From: Berberis thunbergii
Taxonomy: Eukaryota; Streptophyta; Magnoliopsida; Ranunculales; Berberidaceae
Length of the DNA: 64,000 nucleotides
Direction: 5' to 3'
Assembly (NCBI GenBank): GCA_003290165.1
Contig: QNQO01000826.1
Coordinates: 124,001 to 188,000, forward strand
Shown: piece after piece, positions 10,970 to 21,952 of the stretch
How positions within the stretch are numbered: the stretch's first letter is position 1
Layout of the letters: each line of letters begins with the position of its first letter
Translations under genes and position numbers: made by a program
The notes under the pieces: generated by a model
What the model saw: only the letters and a program-made list of their open reading frames with translations
Databases searched by the model: none
Told to the model about the DNA's origin: nothing

Positions 10970-12303
10970 CTGATGATGATAATACAGGTAGAATGCAAAT
11001 GCTTATTAGAACCTTGTAGGGATGCTAGATTAGTGTTAACATTTAAATGATTTCTATATCATTATTCATTGTGTTTCGATTCTTTACGACGACTTCTCAT
11101 TCATCCTGGGGCCCACAAGTATACCTCAGGTCATGAGAGTGCTTAAATGATTGATTGGTAATTACGAGAAAGAAAAGTTATGGCAGGTCTATCATGCAAC
11201 CACTTTAGTAGCAGAACACTTTGCAAAGTTACTCCCTAACTTGGAGACGGTGAATCTAGAACTAATTAGGTATTTTGTTGACGCTTTGAAGCAAGTTTAT
11301 TGTGTCGTGGATGATGTAACGAGTGAATGTATGAGCGATCGTAAACTTTATCAACATCTTTTTTATTAATATAATGTTCAGAGATCCTAAAAACCTTAGC
11401 TCACTTTCCAAAAAAAAAACTTTGTAATAAATATGTATGTTGCTAAGATTAGTTGTAATTCCTGTATTCTTGGGATTCCACTGCTTGTACAACTCTATTC
11501 CAATACTTGTAAAACTCTATTTAATCGCAAACTATCAATGAAAGATATATAATACCAGATCTTTACAATTCCAGATGCCCAAGTTGCACAAGTATACGAC
11601 ACCACGGACCTGGTACAAGTTCAGTTCTCAAGCATTGGTTGTGTTACCTTCAAGTTGAATAATTTTTTGGGTCGAAGGCCTAATTTGCAATAAAGCATGG
11701 TAACATCTAACATGTCTATCACTTTTGTTTTGGTTTATTGTAACTTGAGTGAGGCTAGGAAATCAGGTTTTGTAATCATGTTTTACAGCCAGTTGCAAAA
11801 ACCTGATTTCCTAACATTTTTGTTGTAACTTGCAAAGACGTGCTGATTTGTACCTGGAAACTCGCATGAAGCCTATTAATCTTACTTATGTTGTGAACAC
11901 TTACCTGCTCTGTTTTCTATTGAAGGAATACTTTATATGATTGTGAACAGGGACTGACGAGAGGGAGAATTTTATTACTGCAGTTCGTTTAGTTAATGGA
12001 TCTTATAACAGTTTAATCTTTTGGGTATTGAAACCTTTACAGTCTAATACTGCTGGACTTCTTTTGATTTCTAGGAGTTGGTCTAATGCACAGATGTTGG
12101 CAGAGAACAAAACTCACACATCTGGTTTAAAAAAAAATCCTGAATCCATTGAACATAAATAACTAAGAAAAAATAATATCCAAATCTTTAAATGAAGTGC
12201 ACACATTAAAATATTTTAATTGCAAAACCATCCTTAAGCGAGTTGTGGCAAAAATATTTTAATTGCAAAACTAAGAATAATACCTATTCTTTGAGTATGA
12301 AGT
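10970..12303. other. Intergenic with an unidentified small ORF and a hairpin
   Basis: A plus-strand frame at 11,151-11,369 encodes 72 residues with a helical look ('LETVNLELIRYFVDALKQVYC'). It is not recognised and may be a gene fragment. Around 11,455-11,560 the text 'cttgtacaactctattcc...aatgaaagatatataatacc' resembles the 3' end of a copia LTR, but no partner was found. A hairpin lies at 11,756-11,813. Nothing else could be supported. Confidence 0.3.
11756..11813. repeat. Perfect 16-bp inverted repeat (hairpin)
   Basis: TAGGAAATCAGGTTTT (11,756-11,771) pairs with AAAACCTGATTTCCTA (11,798-11,813) across a 26-base loop, and some flanking bases also pair. It lies outside any recognised gene. 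It could be a small MITE remnant. Confidence 0.7.
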
Positions 12304-12910
12304 TTATTTTGGACTGGGATCTGCCCATCTTTCCACATTAGAGAGGGTGTTCTCTGCCTGCAATAACAGACAAACAGGAAGCTCAGTAACCAGTAAAGAA
12401 AAGGTAATGCAAAGACAGTTTTTGTGCTAATTGGTTTACCTTTTTCTCCCAGTTAGTGCGTAATGTGATGATAGCCAATATCAGTGTTTGAACTGCTGTC
12501 CCTCCAATCACCCCTCCCCACATACCCTATCAGCCATTTCATGTAATCCATCATAATTTGTATAAGAAGCAAACTGATGATACTGAAATAAATTGTGATG
12601 ATAGAGAAGCTAAAAAAAAAAAAAAAAAGAAGACCTTGTACCCAGTCACATACCATGACACCAAAGTTGAAGACCTTTCCAAGGAGAGTTCCAAATAATG
12701 GTACTCCAATAATGTAGTAGCAACCTACGTTTATGTAAGCCATAATTGCTTGCCATCCTGATCCAACTGCTACACCTGTTCGAACTCACATGCAACTTCA
12801 CAAGGTTAGTTAACATATTGAAATTGATATATTTTAGATAGATTGGGAGATAGTTTACCTGAAAGAACTGGTTGGACTGTTGGAATTGAGATTTGATGAT
12901 GGACTTAACT

Positions 12911-13255
12911 TGTTGAGTGGTGGGTTGTTTTGTGTAGAGAAAGATGAGATGAAAACAATGAAATTGATGATTACCTTGTGAATAAGATGAAGAGAGAAAG
13001 CTACCTCTAGTTTGGGTAGTCTTTGTATTGTTTTCTTACTTGTGTTATCCTTGAATGAATTACATGAGAGCTTATATATAGTGCAAATGTACATGAATGA
13101 ATACTCTAGATAATCTCAAGAGTCATAGGAAATGCAATGTATCATACTCTCAAGGTACATAGCCCCTAGGTACATGAATCCAAAAAATAGTTTTCCAAGG
13201 TTCATAATCAAAGCATGCATGAACTTGTCAACACAAGGCATTAATTATTTCAACA
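12911..13255 (-). mobile_element. Possible solo LTR inside MATE copy A
   Basis: On the minus strand this block runs TGTTGA...TCAACA, carries a TATA box (CTATATATAAGC, near 13,080) and interrupts what is normally a continuous MATE exon ('LLAFT.L.NS' before, 'VQPVLSG' after). These are LTR hallmarks. I could not find a matching 5-bp target duplication, so the exact ends and class are uncertain. Confidence 0.4.
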
Positions 13256-14319
13256 TGACACGGTTAATGAGAGTGGTGAAAGCCAGCAAGATGACAAGTT
13301 TGTCAACTGCAGCAAGAACTAATGAGCTAGAGGTGAAGAATAATGCAAGCTGATCGTGGAAGATCATGATGAGAATGCAAATTAATAGTCCTATGGTTGC
13401 GGAGGTCGCAACTGATACCACGGTCGCAAACTTTGCTCCTTTGCTATTGCCTGCTCCAAGCTCATTTGCAACTCGTACTCTAAAACATAATTAAAGCATA
13501 TTAACTTTTTAGTAGCGACTTATGCTAAATGAAATATAGCTAGACTCCCTATGCCTAAACATTTCTAATTAAAAAAAATCAATATATCATGAGAACAGAG
13601 ATGCATGTTTTGGGAAAGATGCCAGGTTAAAACGCGTTGTGCCTGGGAGGTTAAAGACTTCTCTCATTCTACCTTTTGATTTTGCCTGTGCTAAATATCT
13701 GGAGCTGGAAAATGTATGTCCTACTTGATGAGTTCCTCTGGATTCTATTTTTGCCTCTGGATTTGAAATTAGACATTGTTAACTCTAGAACGTATACTCT
13801 TCAACTGAAGCTTACCTTTTCACTAACAAGAGTTGATGTTCTTACATTGTTACAAGTTAGGACTTGTGAAGGAGAGAACAAGTTTGAGGTACAAATAGGA
13901 TTACGGATATGTACGTACTCTTTTCACCTTAAATAACAAAGGTATTCCTTTTTGTAACACAATCATCCTTTCAATAATTATTGTAATTACAAAAGAAAAC
14001 AAAGATTGATGTGCATCGTACCCTGTAGCTCCAAGAAATGCTGTTGGAATCATCATCTCCCAGCTATCGCTGTGACATTTACAAATTGAGACATAATGAA
14101 TAATAATGAGTAAGCCTCAATGTGTGCTGCGTCTCTGACATAATGAGACATTTACTTGTATCTTACTTTTGTGCGTATTCACATATGTGCATACTCTTAT
14201 ATGTTTGACATACCTTTTTTTTTTTTTTTAAATGATTTTTCTACATATAACAATATATTACCCAAAAAAATTCTTAAACTCAAAAATTGAAATTGCTTAA
14301 AAAAAAGGAAATCACATTC

Positions 14320-14752
14320 CTTGGCTAGGGCATCCACATAAGGAATAATGGGCACCTTCTGAAAAAACACTCATATTTAAGACACATTCTAATTGGGGGT
14401 GAGACATTTTTGATAAGGGGACCATTATATTTTAGGCTAAATTGATGTATCACTCCATATTTACAAATTTTGATTTTGTGATCAATGGTGGGAATGAAAG
14501 TCACATGAACATGAAAATCTAACTCTTTAGAATCCATAAAGGAATCCATTGATAACTAAGGGTGTGTTTGATAATCACATGCCTTGGGGGACCAAAGAGT
14601 GAGATTCAGATGTTCATGGGACTTTCATTACCACATTTGATCACAAAATTAAATGGTGGATGTGGAGTGATATATCAATTTAGTCTTAAATATAGGGCTC
14701 CCCTCATGGATTCTCATGACATAGGATTCCATACAACCAAACACACCCTTAG
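14320..14752. mobile_element. Inverted pair of MITE-like sequences
   Basis: The stretch 14,556-14,752 is bounded by 'aagggtgtgtttg' and 'caaacacaccctta', a common plant MITE end. The preceding 14,320-14,555 reads as a diverged reverse complement of it: 'tgatgtatcactcca...ttttgtgatcaa...atgaaagtcacatgaacat' against the complement of 'atgttcatgggactttcat...ttgatcacaaaa...tggagtgatatatca'. The two therefore lie head to head inside a MATE intron. Family assignment is uncertain. Confidence 0.55.
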
Positions 14753-14791
14753 AGCGACAAGATCAAAGGAAAAGGAAAGATGCATGTAAAG

Positions 14792-15466
14792 CAGTGTTCT
14801 AAAAATCGCTAGATGCTGGGCGGACGACGAGTAGGTGCCTAGCGCCCAGGGGTCTAGGCGGCGCCTAGGCGGTCTTAGGTTTTGTATTATAACTTTAATA
14901 ATTTACAAAATTTAAGCATAATACCTTATCAATTATATCCAATTTAATGCTAATATACATATGCAAAATTTAAAAACATAAAAAATTAACAATCGTGAAC
15001 AAAATTTATTAAAACTCAAATGACTGAAGTTGGTCATGATAGGTACTTTATATAAATTTGAATTTGTATACTCTCTTATTTTTCTTCAAATTGCATGAAT
15101 AACCTCAGTTATGTTTGATAAAAATCTATATTAGTAAAATTGGTACCGGCAGATCATTTGAGAAATCCATTAAGTAATCATCATTTGCTACATTTAGACA
15201 TATACTAAATAAAAAACAATTAAATAGTTTATTTCTAAAAAATAGGAAAGAAAAATAAAATAAGAACACAATCAGCTTTATTAAAAAATAAAAAAATAAA
15301 AATAAAAATCTCCCAGACCGCCTTGACCCCGCCTAGGCAGCCTAGATCCGGCCCAGACCCTCCCAGACTGCCCAAAACCGCCCAGACTGCCCGCCCAGCC
15401 ATTAATCTAGGCGGTTTTCCACCTTCTAGAGCCTAGGCGCCGCCTAAACCGATTTTTAGAACACTG
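14792..15466. mobile_element. hAT-type non-autonomous element, 675 bp, TSD atgtaaag
   Basis: Terminal inverted repeats CAGTGTTCTAAAAATCG and CGATTTTTAGAACACTG are exact over 17 bp. The flanking 8-bp direct repeats ATGTAAAG (14,784-14,791 and 15,467-15,474) match perfectly, which is diagnostic of hAT insertion. G/C-rich subterminal blocks ('ctaggcggcgcctaggcgg' and 'cctaggcgccgcctaaacc') surround an AT-rich core with no coding sequence. It sits in a MATE intron. A truncated relative starts at 6827. Confidence 0.92.
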
Positions 15467-16463
15467 ATGTAAAGTACCAGATTGACAAAGCATCCAGAGC
15501 AATCTCAGCATTCTCGAGAGTCCTAGACATCAATATCAGTATTTTGTAATACCAAGTCTCCAAGCAATTGATACAGTAATAACATGTGTTACTAGAAAAG
15601 AAATATGAAATTGTAATAGCAATATAGGATGGTAAATTAAAAATATGAGAAAAACAAATGACAAATATATATTAGAAAAAGAGTCTAAACGAGTTCCCTT
15701 ACCATAACATGGCCCCAGAAGCTGCAGAGAACTTGACAAATTCCCAGAGCCCAGAAAATGCCTGGAAGGAGAAACCAATTCAAGACAAAGGGCACCCACC
15801 ACACATTGTATAAGCTAAAAGTCCAAACCACAAAACCACGTACCATGAGACATCCAACGCTACAACAGCTCCAACCGCGCCAAGTCTGAGCACAGAGACA
15901 AGTATCCAACTGATAATAACATGAACCACTAGACCTGCCAATGCAACCCATGCTACAACTAGAGTCTTAAGCTGGCTCTGAAGAAATCTATGGACTGGCA
16001 AGTAAAGAGCAAGAGCCAAGTGAACTGGTATTAACCACCATGCCAGTAAACCTGATAGCTCTGCTACATCAGCTGGCTCACCCAAGAGTTTCAGAATGGG
16101 GGTTATGAATATGTATATGGGCAAAAGAAGAACTGCAGTGATAATCATAACGATTCACGACCTCTGTAAATAAATATCCAACATGTTGTATTTCTTTGCA
16201 CCAAAAGTTTGTCCACACAGTGTTTCCAATGCGCTTGCCATCCCTAACTAAACAAACAAATACAAAAGAAAAAACTAAATCATGAAGAAAAATAAAAATA
16301 AAAGTATGCCCAAAGAATCTCGATGATGTTTTCCGAGTTATTTGTAGAATCTATATCAAGTGAGAAGTTAAGAGAGTACCAAGAGACCAAAGTTGAAACC
16401 AATGATAACATTGACAGCAATCGAGATTATATATAATTGTGAAACATGCGGTTCATGCTTTGC

Positions 16464-17339
16464 CTACAACCTGTAATAATTTAATCCAAAAACAGGTATC
16501 CAACTTGGTGGGGTTGACACTTACAATGACATTTGGAAGAAAGATCGTTGGGTGATTTTCAAAATCTTTTTGGTCACCTATAATACTAACAAACACGCGA
16601 TTAAGATATATATTAACTTTAGGACCCAAGTGAAGCTGTGTTAAACCATAAGAACCAAGAGCTTGACCATCTTAATTATTTCATATTTTACGTCTGAGAA
16701 TAAAATGTTTAATTTACATGTGTTGCAACACTTAATTAGAAAACAATATATTTTTCCCACTACATTGAAACATTATTTATTGATGACTAGCACTATTCTT
16801 CTAAAAATTGCATTTCCTACTATTAAAATTATATAGTTAAGGATGACATATTTGTTGTCTCAATAAACATATATTGAAATTCATTCTGCTGGGCGTGACT
16901 GAAGTTGGGAGTTGGTGATGAAGCTAATGTTGGTGTGAGACCAAGTTGAACTTGAACGTGCTTCCTATTTCCTGTTACCTAACTGTGCAAGAAACGTATA
17001 CACTAAATTTGTAGATTTGGTTATAATCTGAAAGCCTTCAATCGGCATCCATGGTGTAGGGAAGTGAACACATCCCTCCTTGGGGACTTTCACCTCTACA
17101 TTTGGCTCTAGACTTCTTTTGATTTCAGAAGAAAACTTTACTGTCAACACTCTCGCTCAATGCTTCTAGCTCTGGTTTATATTGCCTGTAATTTTATTAT
17201 TATTTTATATACATATATAATATGTGTGATATAATTGCAAGAACCCCATCAAATTAATATAAGTAATTAAGAAAAAATAATATCCAAACTTGAAATGAAA
17301 TGCACATATTTAATTACAAAACACAGTATGAAATTGATT
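16464..17339. other. Between the two MATE copies
   Basis: The missing first exon of MATE copy A would be expected here. No N-terminal MATE signature was found. The minus-strand frame 17,150-16,965 has no recognised motif. The stretch is otherwise AT-rich. Confidence 0.35.
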
Positions 17340-17584
17340 TGGAATTAGGATTTGCTGCCCATCTTTCCACATTAAAGAAGGCTTTCTCTGCCTGCAATAT
17401 CAGATAAACAGGAAGTTCAGTAACCAGTAAAGAAAAGGTTATGCAAGAAATTTTTTTGTGCAAATTGATTTTATTACTTCTTTCTCAAAGTCTCTACTTA
17501 AGGTGATGATAGCAAATATCAGTGTTTGAACTGCTGTCCTTCCAATCATCCCTCCCCATATACCCTATCAACCATTGTGTAATT
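17340..17584 (-). pseudogene. MATE copy B, last two exons
   Basis: The minus strand carries 'GMWGGMIGRTAVQTLIFAII' (about 17,572-17,490) and a terminal exon 'QAEKAFFNVERWA' (about 17,395-17,345). These are clearly duplicates of the last exons of copy A at 12.3-12.5 kb. The exon's upstream part resumes at 25,165 beyond the inserted Tat element. The copy is truncated and not functional. Confidence 0.8.
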
Positions 17585-18141
17585 TGATGATACGTCAAAA
17601 TAGACCGATCATCACACGTGGCAGAGAACAATTATCACGAGGATGTAGCGTCCCATTTACTGGGCCAGCTTGTAAAGCCCGAAAATAATAAAGCCAATTA
17701 CAGAGGCCCAAGCAAGGCACACTAAAAGAAGATATAATCAAAGTCCAAATCTAGGCCCGAACGAATCAAAGCTCGAATACAGACCCGACATGAGTTCTCT
17801 CATAAATAAGAGGAGCGTTGCACCAAAAAGAGTTGTGGAGGGAGTTACACCTCCATGGACGCATCTCAATCAAGGAGGAGACTGTTATGAGAAACGTCTC
17901 ATTCCATTGCGCTTCACATGCTTAAGTTACGCAAAGAATTAACCGCAACCATTATAAAAGGTAAAAGGAACATTCGACACAGGTATGCAACTTGAACTAA
18001 GTTTTGCCCAAATTTACTTCTTCAAACAGAGTTGCTAACTTAAGCATCGGAGTGCATTCAGCCACAAAAAAGGTGGCCATTTGTAGTCTAACATCTGTTT
18101 TGTAGGTCAAACTCACAGAATGACGATTTTTGGATGCATCA
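17585..18141 (+). repeat. 5' LTR of Tat element
   Basis: 557 bp, TGATGATACG...GATGCATCA. It matches the 3' LTR at 24,598-25,164 over its full length with frequent substitutions, for example 'cacgtggcagagaaca' and 'atcacgaggatgt', and ends with the same 'tttgcaggtcaaactcacag' block. The visible divergence suggests an old insertion. Confidence 0.88.
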
Positions 18142-18142
18142 G

Positions 18143-18162
18143 TTTGGCGCGATCAGTGAGGA
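18143..18162 (+). promoter_or_regulatory. Primer binding site of Tat element
   Basis: Directly after the 5' LTR the sequence reads 'tttggcgcgatcagtgagg', resembling the TTGGCGCCGTCTGTGGG-type primer site seen in Tat/Athila-class plant Ty3/gypsy elements. The exact tRNA was not determined. Confidence 0.6.
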
Positions 18163-18290
18163 AGACGAGTTTCCTTTCTAAAAATAAAATCCATAGTGAC
18201 GAAGTTCACCATAATCTGATATACGATCAACAAGTTTTCATAACAAATGACACACCTACAAATCCCTAACACAGTGTCGATAACCACAAC

Positions 18291-19675
18291 TTGCCTACTG
18301 ATAACGATGTATCACAAGCGGCTCACGAACAAGAAGCAACCCAAATCATCGGGCTAATGGCACCCGAGAATCAAGACCCACAACACGCAATAGCCCAGAC
18401 AACCCAAACATCCGATGACGTTGCCACAGATCCTCGGGTAGACCTACTTATGGTCCAAATGAACTACATGATAAAGATGTTAGCGAAAATCACCCAGGAG
18501 CACATCCAGCCAGGTGACCTTGTTCAGGCACCACCCCAACAAAACTTCACCAACCAAACTCAAGGGAGTGACAGAATCCCAGCAAAACCCCAACAAGGAA
18601 ACTTCAAGAACAATGAGCTCCCCCAAGGCAAGACTCCACAGTGTGACAGAACGCTTGTTGAAATCCCGTTCAAAATCGGAATCACGAATCCCAACGTACT
18701 ATATGAGTTAGCCAAGCCGTCGTTCTTTGACGCCCTCATGAAAAAGCTCATGCAAAAAAAGTTCACTCCGCCAAAAGTTCGAAGTATATGGTGGTACTAC
18801 CGACCCAACTGATCACCTGAGACACACTCACCACATGATGGCCTTGAAGGAAACCACGAAGTCGATCCTATGGATAACATTTCTGACCAGCCACACCTCC
18901 ACAGCAATAAATTGGTTCAACAGCCTACCACTGAGGTCGATAGACTCTTTCCAGGCATTAGCCACCACTTTTATCACAAGATTCATCGAGAGCCAGCAGA
19001 TGAGGAAAAGACCACACTACCTCCTTCATATCAAGCAAAAGCCTAAGGATACAATACGGGAATACGTCACTTGTTTCACCAACAGACTGATGATGATCGA
19101 TGGATGTAGCAATGACACAGCCGCTGCGACCTTCATCGCCAGACTGAAGAGAGGCCCCTTTTTTAATACCCTTAACCTAGAACCTCCAAAAGGCATGGGA
19201 GTATTATTGAAAATAGCTCAAAAACACATTCTTTTGGAGGAGATGAAATAAGCCAGGAGGAAAAATGAACAAGAAAGATAGAGCCTTTCAAGGAAACGGG
19301 AGAGAAAAAAAAATGAGGTGGGATGGCGGACAACGGGAGGATAGCATCCAATTGAAAAAAATCAGAATAGTGGAAGGGTTGATCCAAACCAACAAGAATT
19401 TGAGAAGCTACAATCAGCAAGGCCCCAACACGAGCAAGTAACAAACATGATGAAAAAGACATACAAACCATATACAACCTTTAAAACAAGTCGAGTCAGT
19501 ATACTGAAGCAGATAGCAAAATGGGATAACATCAACTGGCCACTTAGAATGAGAGGAAACCCAGAAGGAAGAGACAAACACCAATATTGTTATTTCCATA
19601 AGGATCATGGGCACGATATCAAAAACTACTACAATCTAAAAGACGAAATTGAGCATTGGGTTCAGAAAGGATGAC
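18291..19675 (+). pseudogene. Tat-type gag, frameshifted
   Basis: Frames 18,291-18,812, 18,835-19,251 and 19,447-19,674 together form a Tat-lineage gag. 'WFNSLPLRSIDSFQALATTF' and 'KPKDTIREYVTCFTNRL' are the retrotrans_gag core of this lineage (WFN.LP..SI.SF..L...F; IRQ....LR.Y..RF). 'YCYFHKDHGHD' with following 'LKDEIEHWVQKG' is the Cys/His motif typical of Tat gag (YC.FH...GH.T..C..L...IE.L...G). Stops and frame changes separate the blocks. Capsid assembly is the expected role; this copy cannot make the full protein. Confidence 0.85.
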
Positions 19676-20054
19676 TCGACGAGTTCATCGGAATGCCAGA
19701 TAAACAACTCAAATGGAAGGAGAAGGCATACACCACTGCAGGATTGAAAGAACAACCCAGGGAGCTAATATACGCCCTACACTACATGACCGGAGGGAGC
19801 AAAACAGTCAACCTAACAGGAGAAACTGCTCGGGAAACCTCCTACCCGAGCTAATTTATATCAGAACAGGAGTACTAATTGAAGCCAGACGAGCCATTTT
19901 ACAAATGTGTAGAACATGGAGAAGTTTGCACCAATCAACCAACGAGAATCAAAAACCCTATCGACGGATGCAAGCTCGACTCGAATCAGTAACGACAAAG
20001 TTGGCAACAACAGATTCTATCGAACATCAATGGCTGACACCAAACACGGAGCCA

Positions 20055-20170
20055 ACATAAGCATGATTGGACAATTTGGTGTTGATGTGAGCATGATTGG
20101 ACAATTTGGTGTTGAAGTAAGCATGATCGGACAGTTTGGTGATGATGTGAACATGATCGGACAAATCAAT
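20055..20170 (+). repeat. 30-bp tandem repeat, four copies
   Basis: Four tandem copies of a unit like 'agcatgattggacaatttgg' plus 'tgttgatgtg', with few differences. The array starts just after the gag remnant and keeps one frame open, giving repeats of 'MIGQFGVDVS'. Confidence 0.88.
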
Positions 20171-20587
20171 ACTACTCATCTATTGAATAAAAAAGCACCC
20201 CGAGTCTGTTAACCACGTCGACATAAACGATGAACGAGGATCGACATCAAGCAAAGAAAGACAAAACAACAATCTTTAATACTATGATTGACATCAAGCA
20301 AAGACAAAGCAACCAAAACATCAATATTTAATATGAGGATCAACATAAAGTAAAGGAAAACAAAGCAAAATTCTCTTCAAACCAGCATAAATGCTTTAAC
20401 AATTAGAGCTGATGAAAGCATTCGAAAGGGAATATCAATAAGATTACAAATTCAAAATTCCCATTTTATGCGGGGACGACAAAGTAAACATGACATAAAT
20501 TAGCCATATAAAGCAATCAACATACGTAGCAATAAGAAATCGGAACAAAAGTTGGATATGTATAAACTTCTGGTCTAATCAACCACA

Positions 20588-21480
20588 AAGTAAAAGTTGG
20601 ACAAACGAGTCAACTTAACACCAAAAACTTCGATTCGACTGAGACGTCGAGCCAATGAAGTAAGAGTTAGAGAGACGAGTCAACTTAACACCAAAAACTT
20701 TGAGTCGACCAAGACGTAGAGCCAACGAAGTAAATGTTGGACAAACGAGTCAACATAATACCAAAAACTTTGAGTCGACTGAGACGTCGAGCCAATGAAG
20801 TAAAAGTTGGACAAATGAGTCAACTTAAAACCAAAAACTTCGAGTCAACTGAGAAGTTGAGCCAATGAAGTAAAAGTTGGACAAACGAGTCAACTTAACA
20901 CAGTAAACTTTGAATCGACTGAGCGAGTCAACGAAGTAAAAGTTGGACAAACAAGTCAACTTAACACAGTAAACTTCGAATCGACTGAAACGTCGAGCCA
21001 ACGAAGTAAAAGTTGAACGAACGAGACAACTTAACACAGTAAACTTCGAGTCGATTGAGATGTCGAGTTAACGAAGTAAAAGTTGAACGAACGAGTCAAC
21101 TTAACACAGTAAACTTCGAGATGATTGAGACGTCATGAAGTAAACTTTGAATGAACGAGTTAACACAAAAAACTTTGAATCAATTGAGACGTCGAGTTAA
21201 TGAAGTAAAAGTTGAACGAACGAGTTGACTTAACATAAAAAACTTCGAGTCGACTGAGAAGTCGAGTTAATGACGTAAAAGTTGAATGAATGAATTAACC
21301 CAAAAAACTTCGAGTTGACTGAGAAGTCAAGTCAACGAAGTAAAAGCTGAACAAGCAAGTCAACTCAATTCAGTCCACTTTGAGTCAACAAATACGTCAA
21401 GTTAATGAGGCAAAAGTTGAACGAATGAGTTAGTTTACTTCTAATCGACCGATACATCGAATCAACAAAGTCAAAATTAA
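20588..21480. repeat. About 70-bp tandem array, around 12 copies
   Basis: Units begin 'aagtaaaagttggacaaacg' and contain 'agtcaacttaacac', 'aaacttcgagtcgac' and 'gagacgtcgagccaacg'. Starts at 20,588, 20,658, 20,728, 20,798 and 20,868 give a period of exactly 70 bp for the first units. Later ones are shortened or diverged. The array lies between gag and the antisense coding region. Tandem arrays in this part of Tat/Ogre elements are known sources of satellite DNA. Confidence 0.9.
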
Positions 21481-21952
21481 AGGAACAAATCGACATGATT
21501 CAAGGAACTATGGATCAACCAAACCAATAAGGCAAAAGTCAAGACCAAAAGTCAACTTTTTTTGCAGCGCATCAAGAAGGATAAAGTTGATTCATCCCTA
21601 GAAAAATGATGATCCAAAGTGCGAAAACAACCATAAAGGAATTGAAACAAAAAATCCAAGACAACCACAGCTGAACTGAAAAGGATAGGGCAATACACTA
21701 CAAGTCGACAAGATAAACTACAGAAACACGCAAAAAATGAAATAATAACAAAGTTCTTTTCATTAACAATACCACTCTATTACATTCGGAGAAGAAAATG
21801 AAGGAGTAAGAGAAAAAATGGAGGCAGCTGCAAAATCATCAACTATATCACCTACATAAGAATGCGAAGGTCTTTTTTTAGAAGGGGGAGAAAACAATGA
21901 CCTTCAACATCTGGGGTGTTCAAGGGTAAAGGAAGCAACGACTCTTCAACTA

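Larger units (their letters stand above)
12304..16463 (-). pseudogene. MATE (DTX/TT12-like) transporter pseudogene, copy A
   Basis: Minus-strand exons of a plant multidrug-and-toxin-extrusion transporter, a multi-pass antiporter of vacuolar or plasma membrane. Visible exons: 16463-16380 (ends FNFGLL), 16247-15703 ('[13 protein letters not shown]', 'LPIYIF', 'CGGCPLS', 'GLWEFVK'), about 15564-15476 ('LETWYYKILIL'), 14069-14022 ('WEMMIPTAFLGATG'), about 13482-13265 ('RVANELGAGNSKGAKF'), about 12880-12854 ('VQPVLS'), 12775-12654 ('[16 protein letters not shown]'), 12526-12440 ('[16 protein letters not shown]') and 12357-12304, ending in TAA. Most borders are GT/AG. It is broken: TGA at 16157-16155 and at 15782-15780, each where the family has Trp (QRSW, CPLTW). 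The exon near 15564 lacks an AG acceptor, an LTR-like block splits the 13.2-12.9 kb exon, and the N-terminal exon was not found. Confidence 0.85.

Noticed and set aside
11151..11369. Small protein-coding gene
   Set aside because: The 72-codon frame has no recognised family, no clear promoter and no similarity to neighbours; listed only as unidentified.
20588..21480. CRISPR-like array
   Set aside because: Repeat units are contiguous with no unique spacers, and the host is a plant. It is a tandem repeat inside an LTR retrotransposon.
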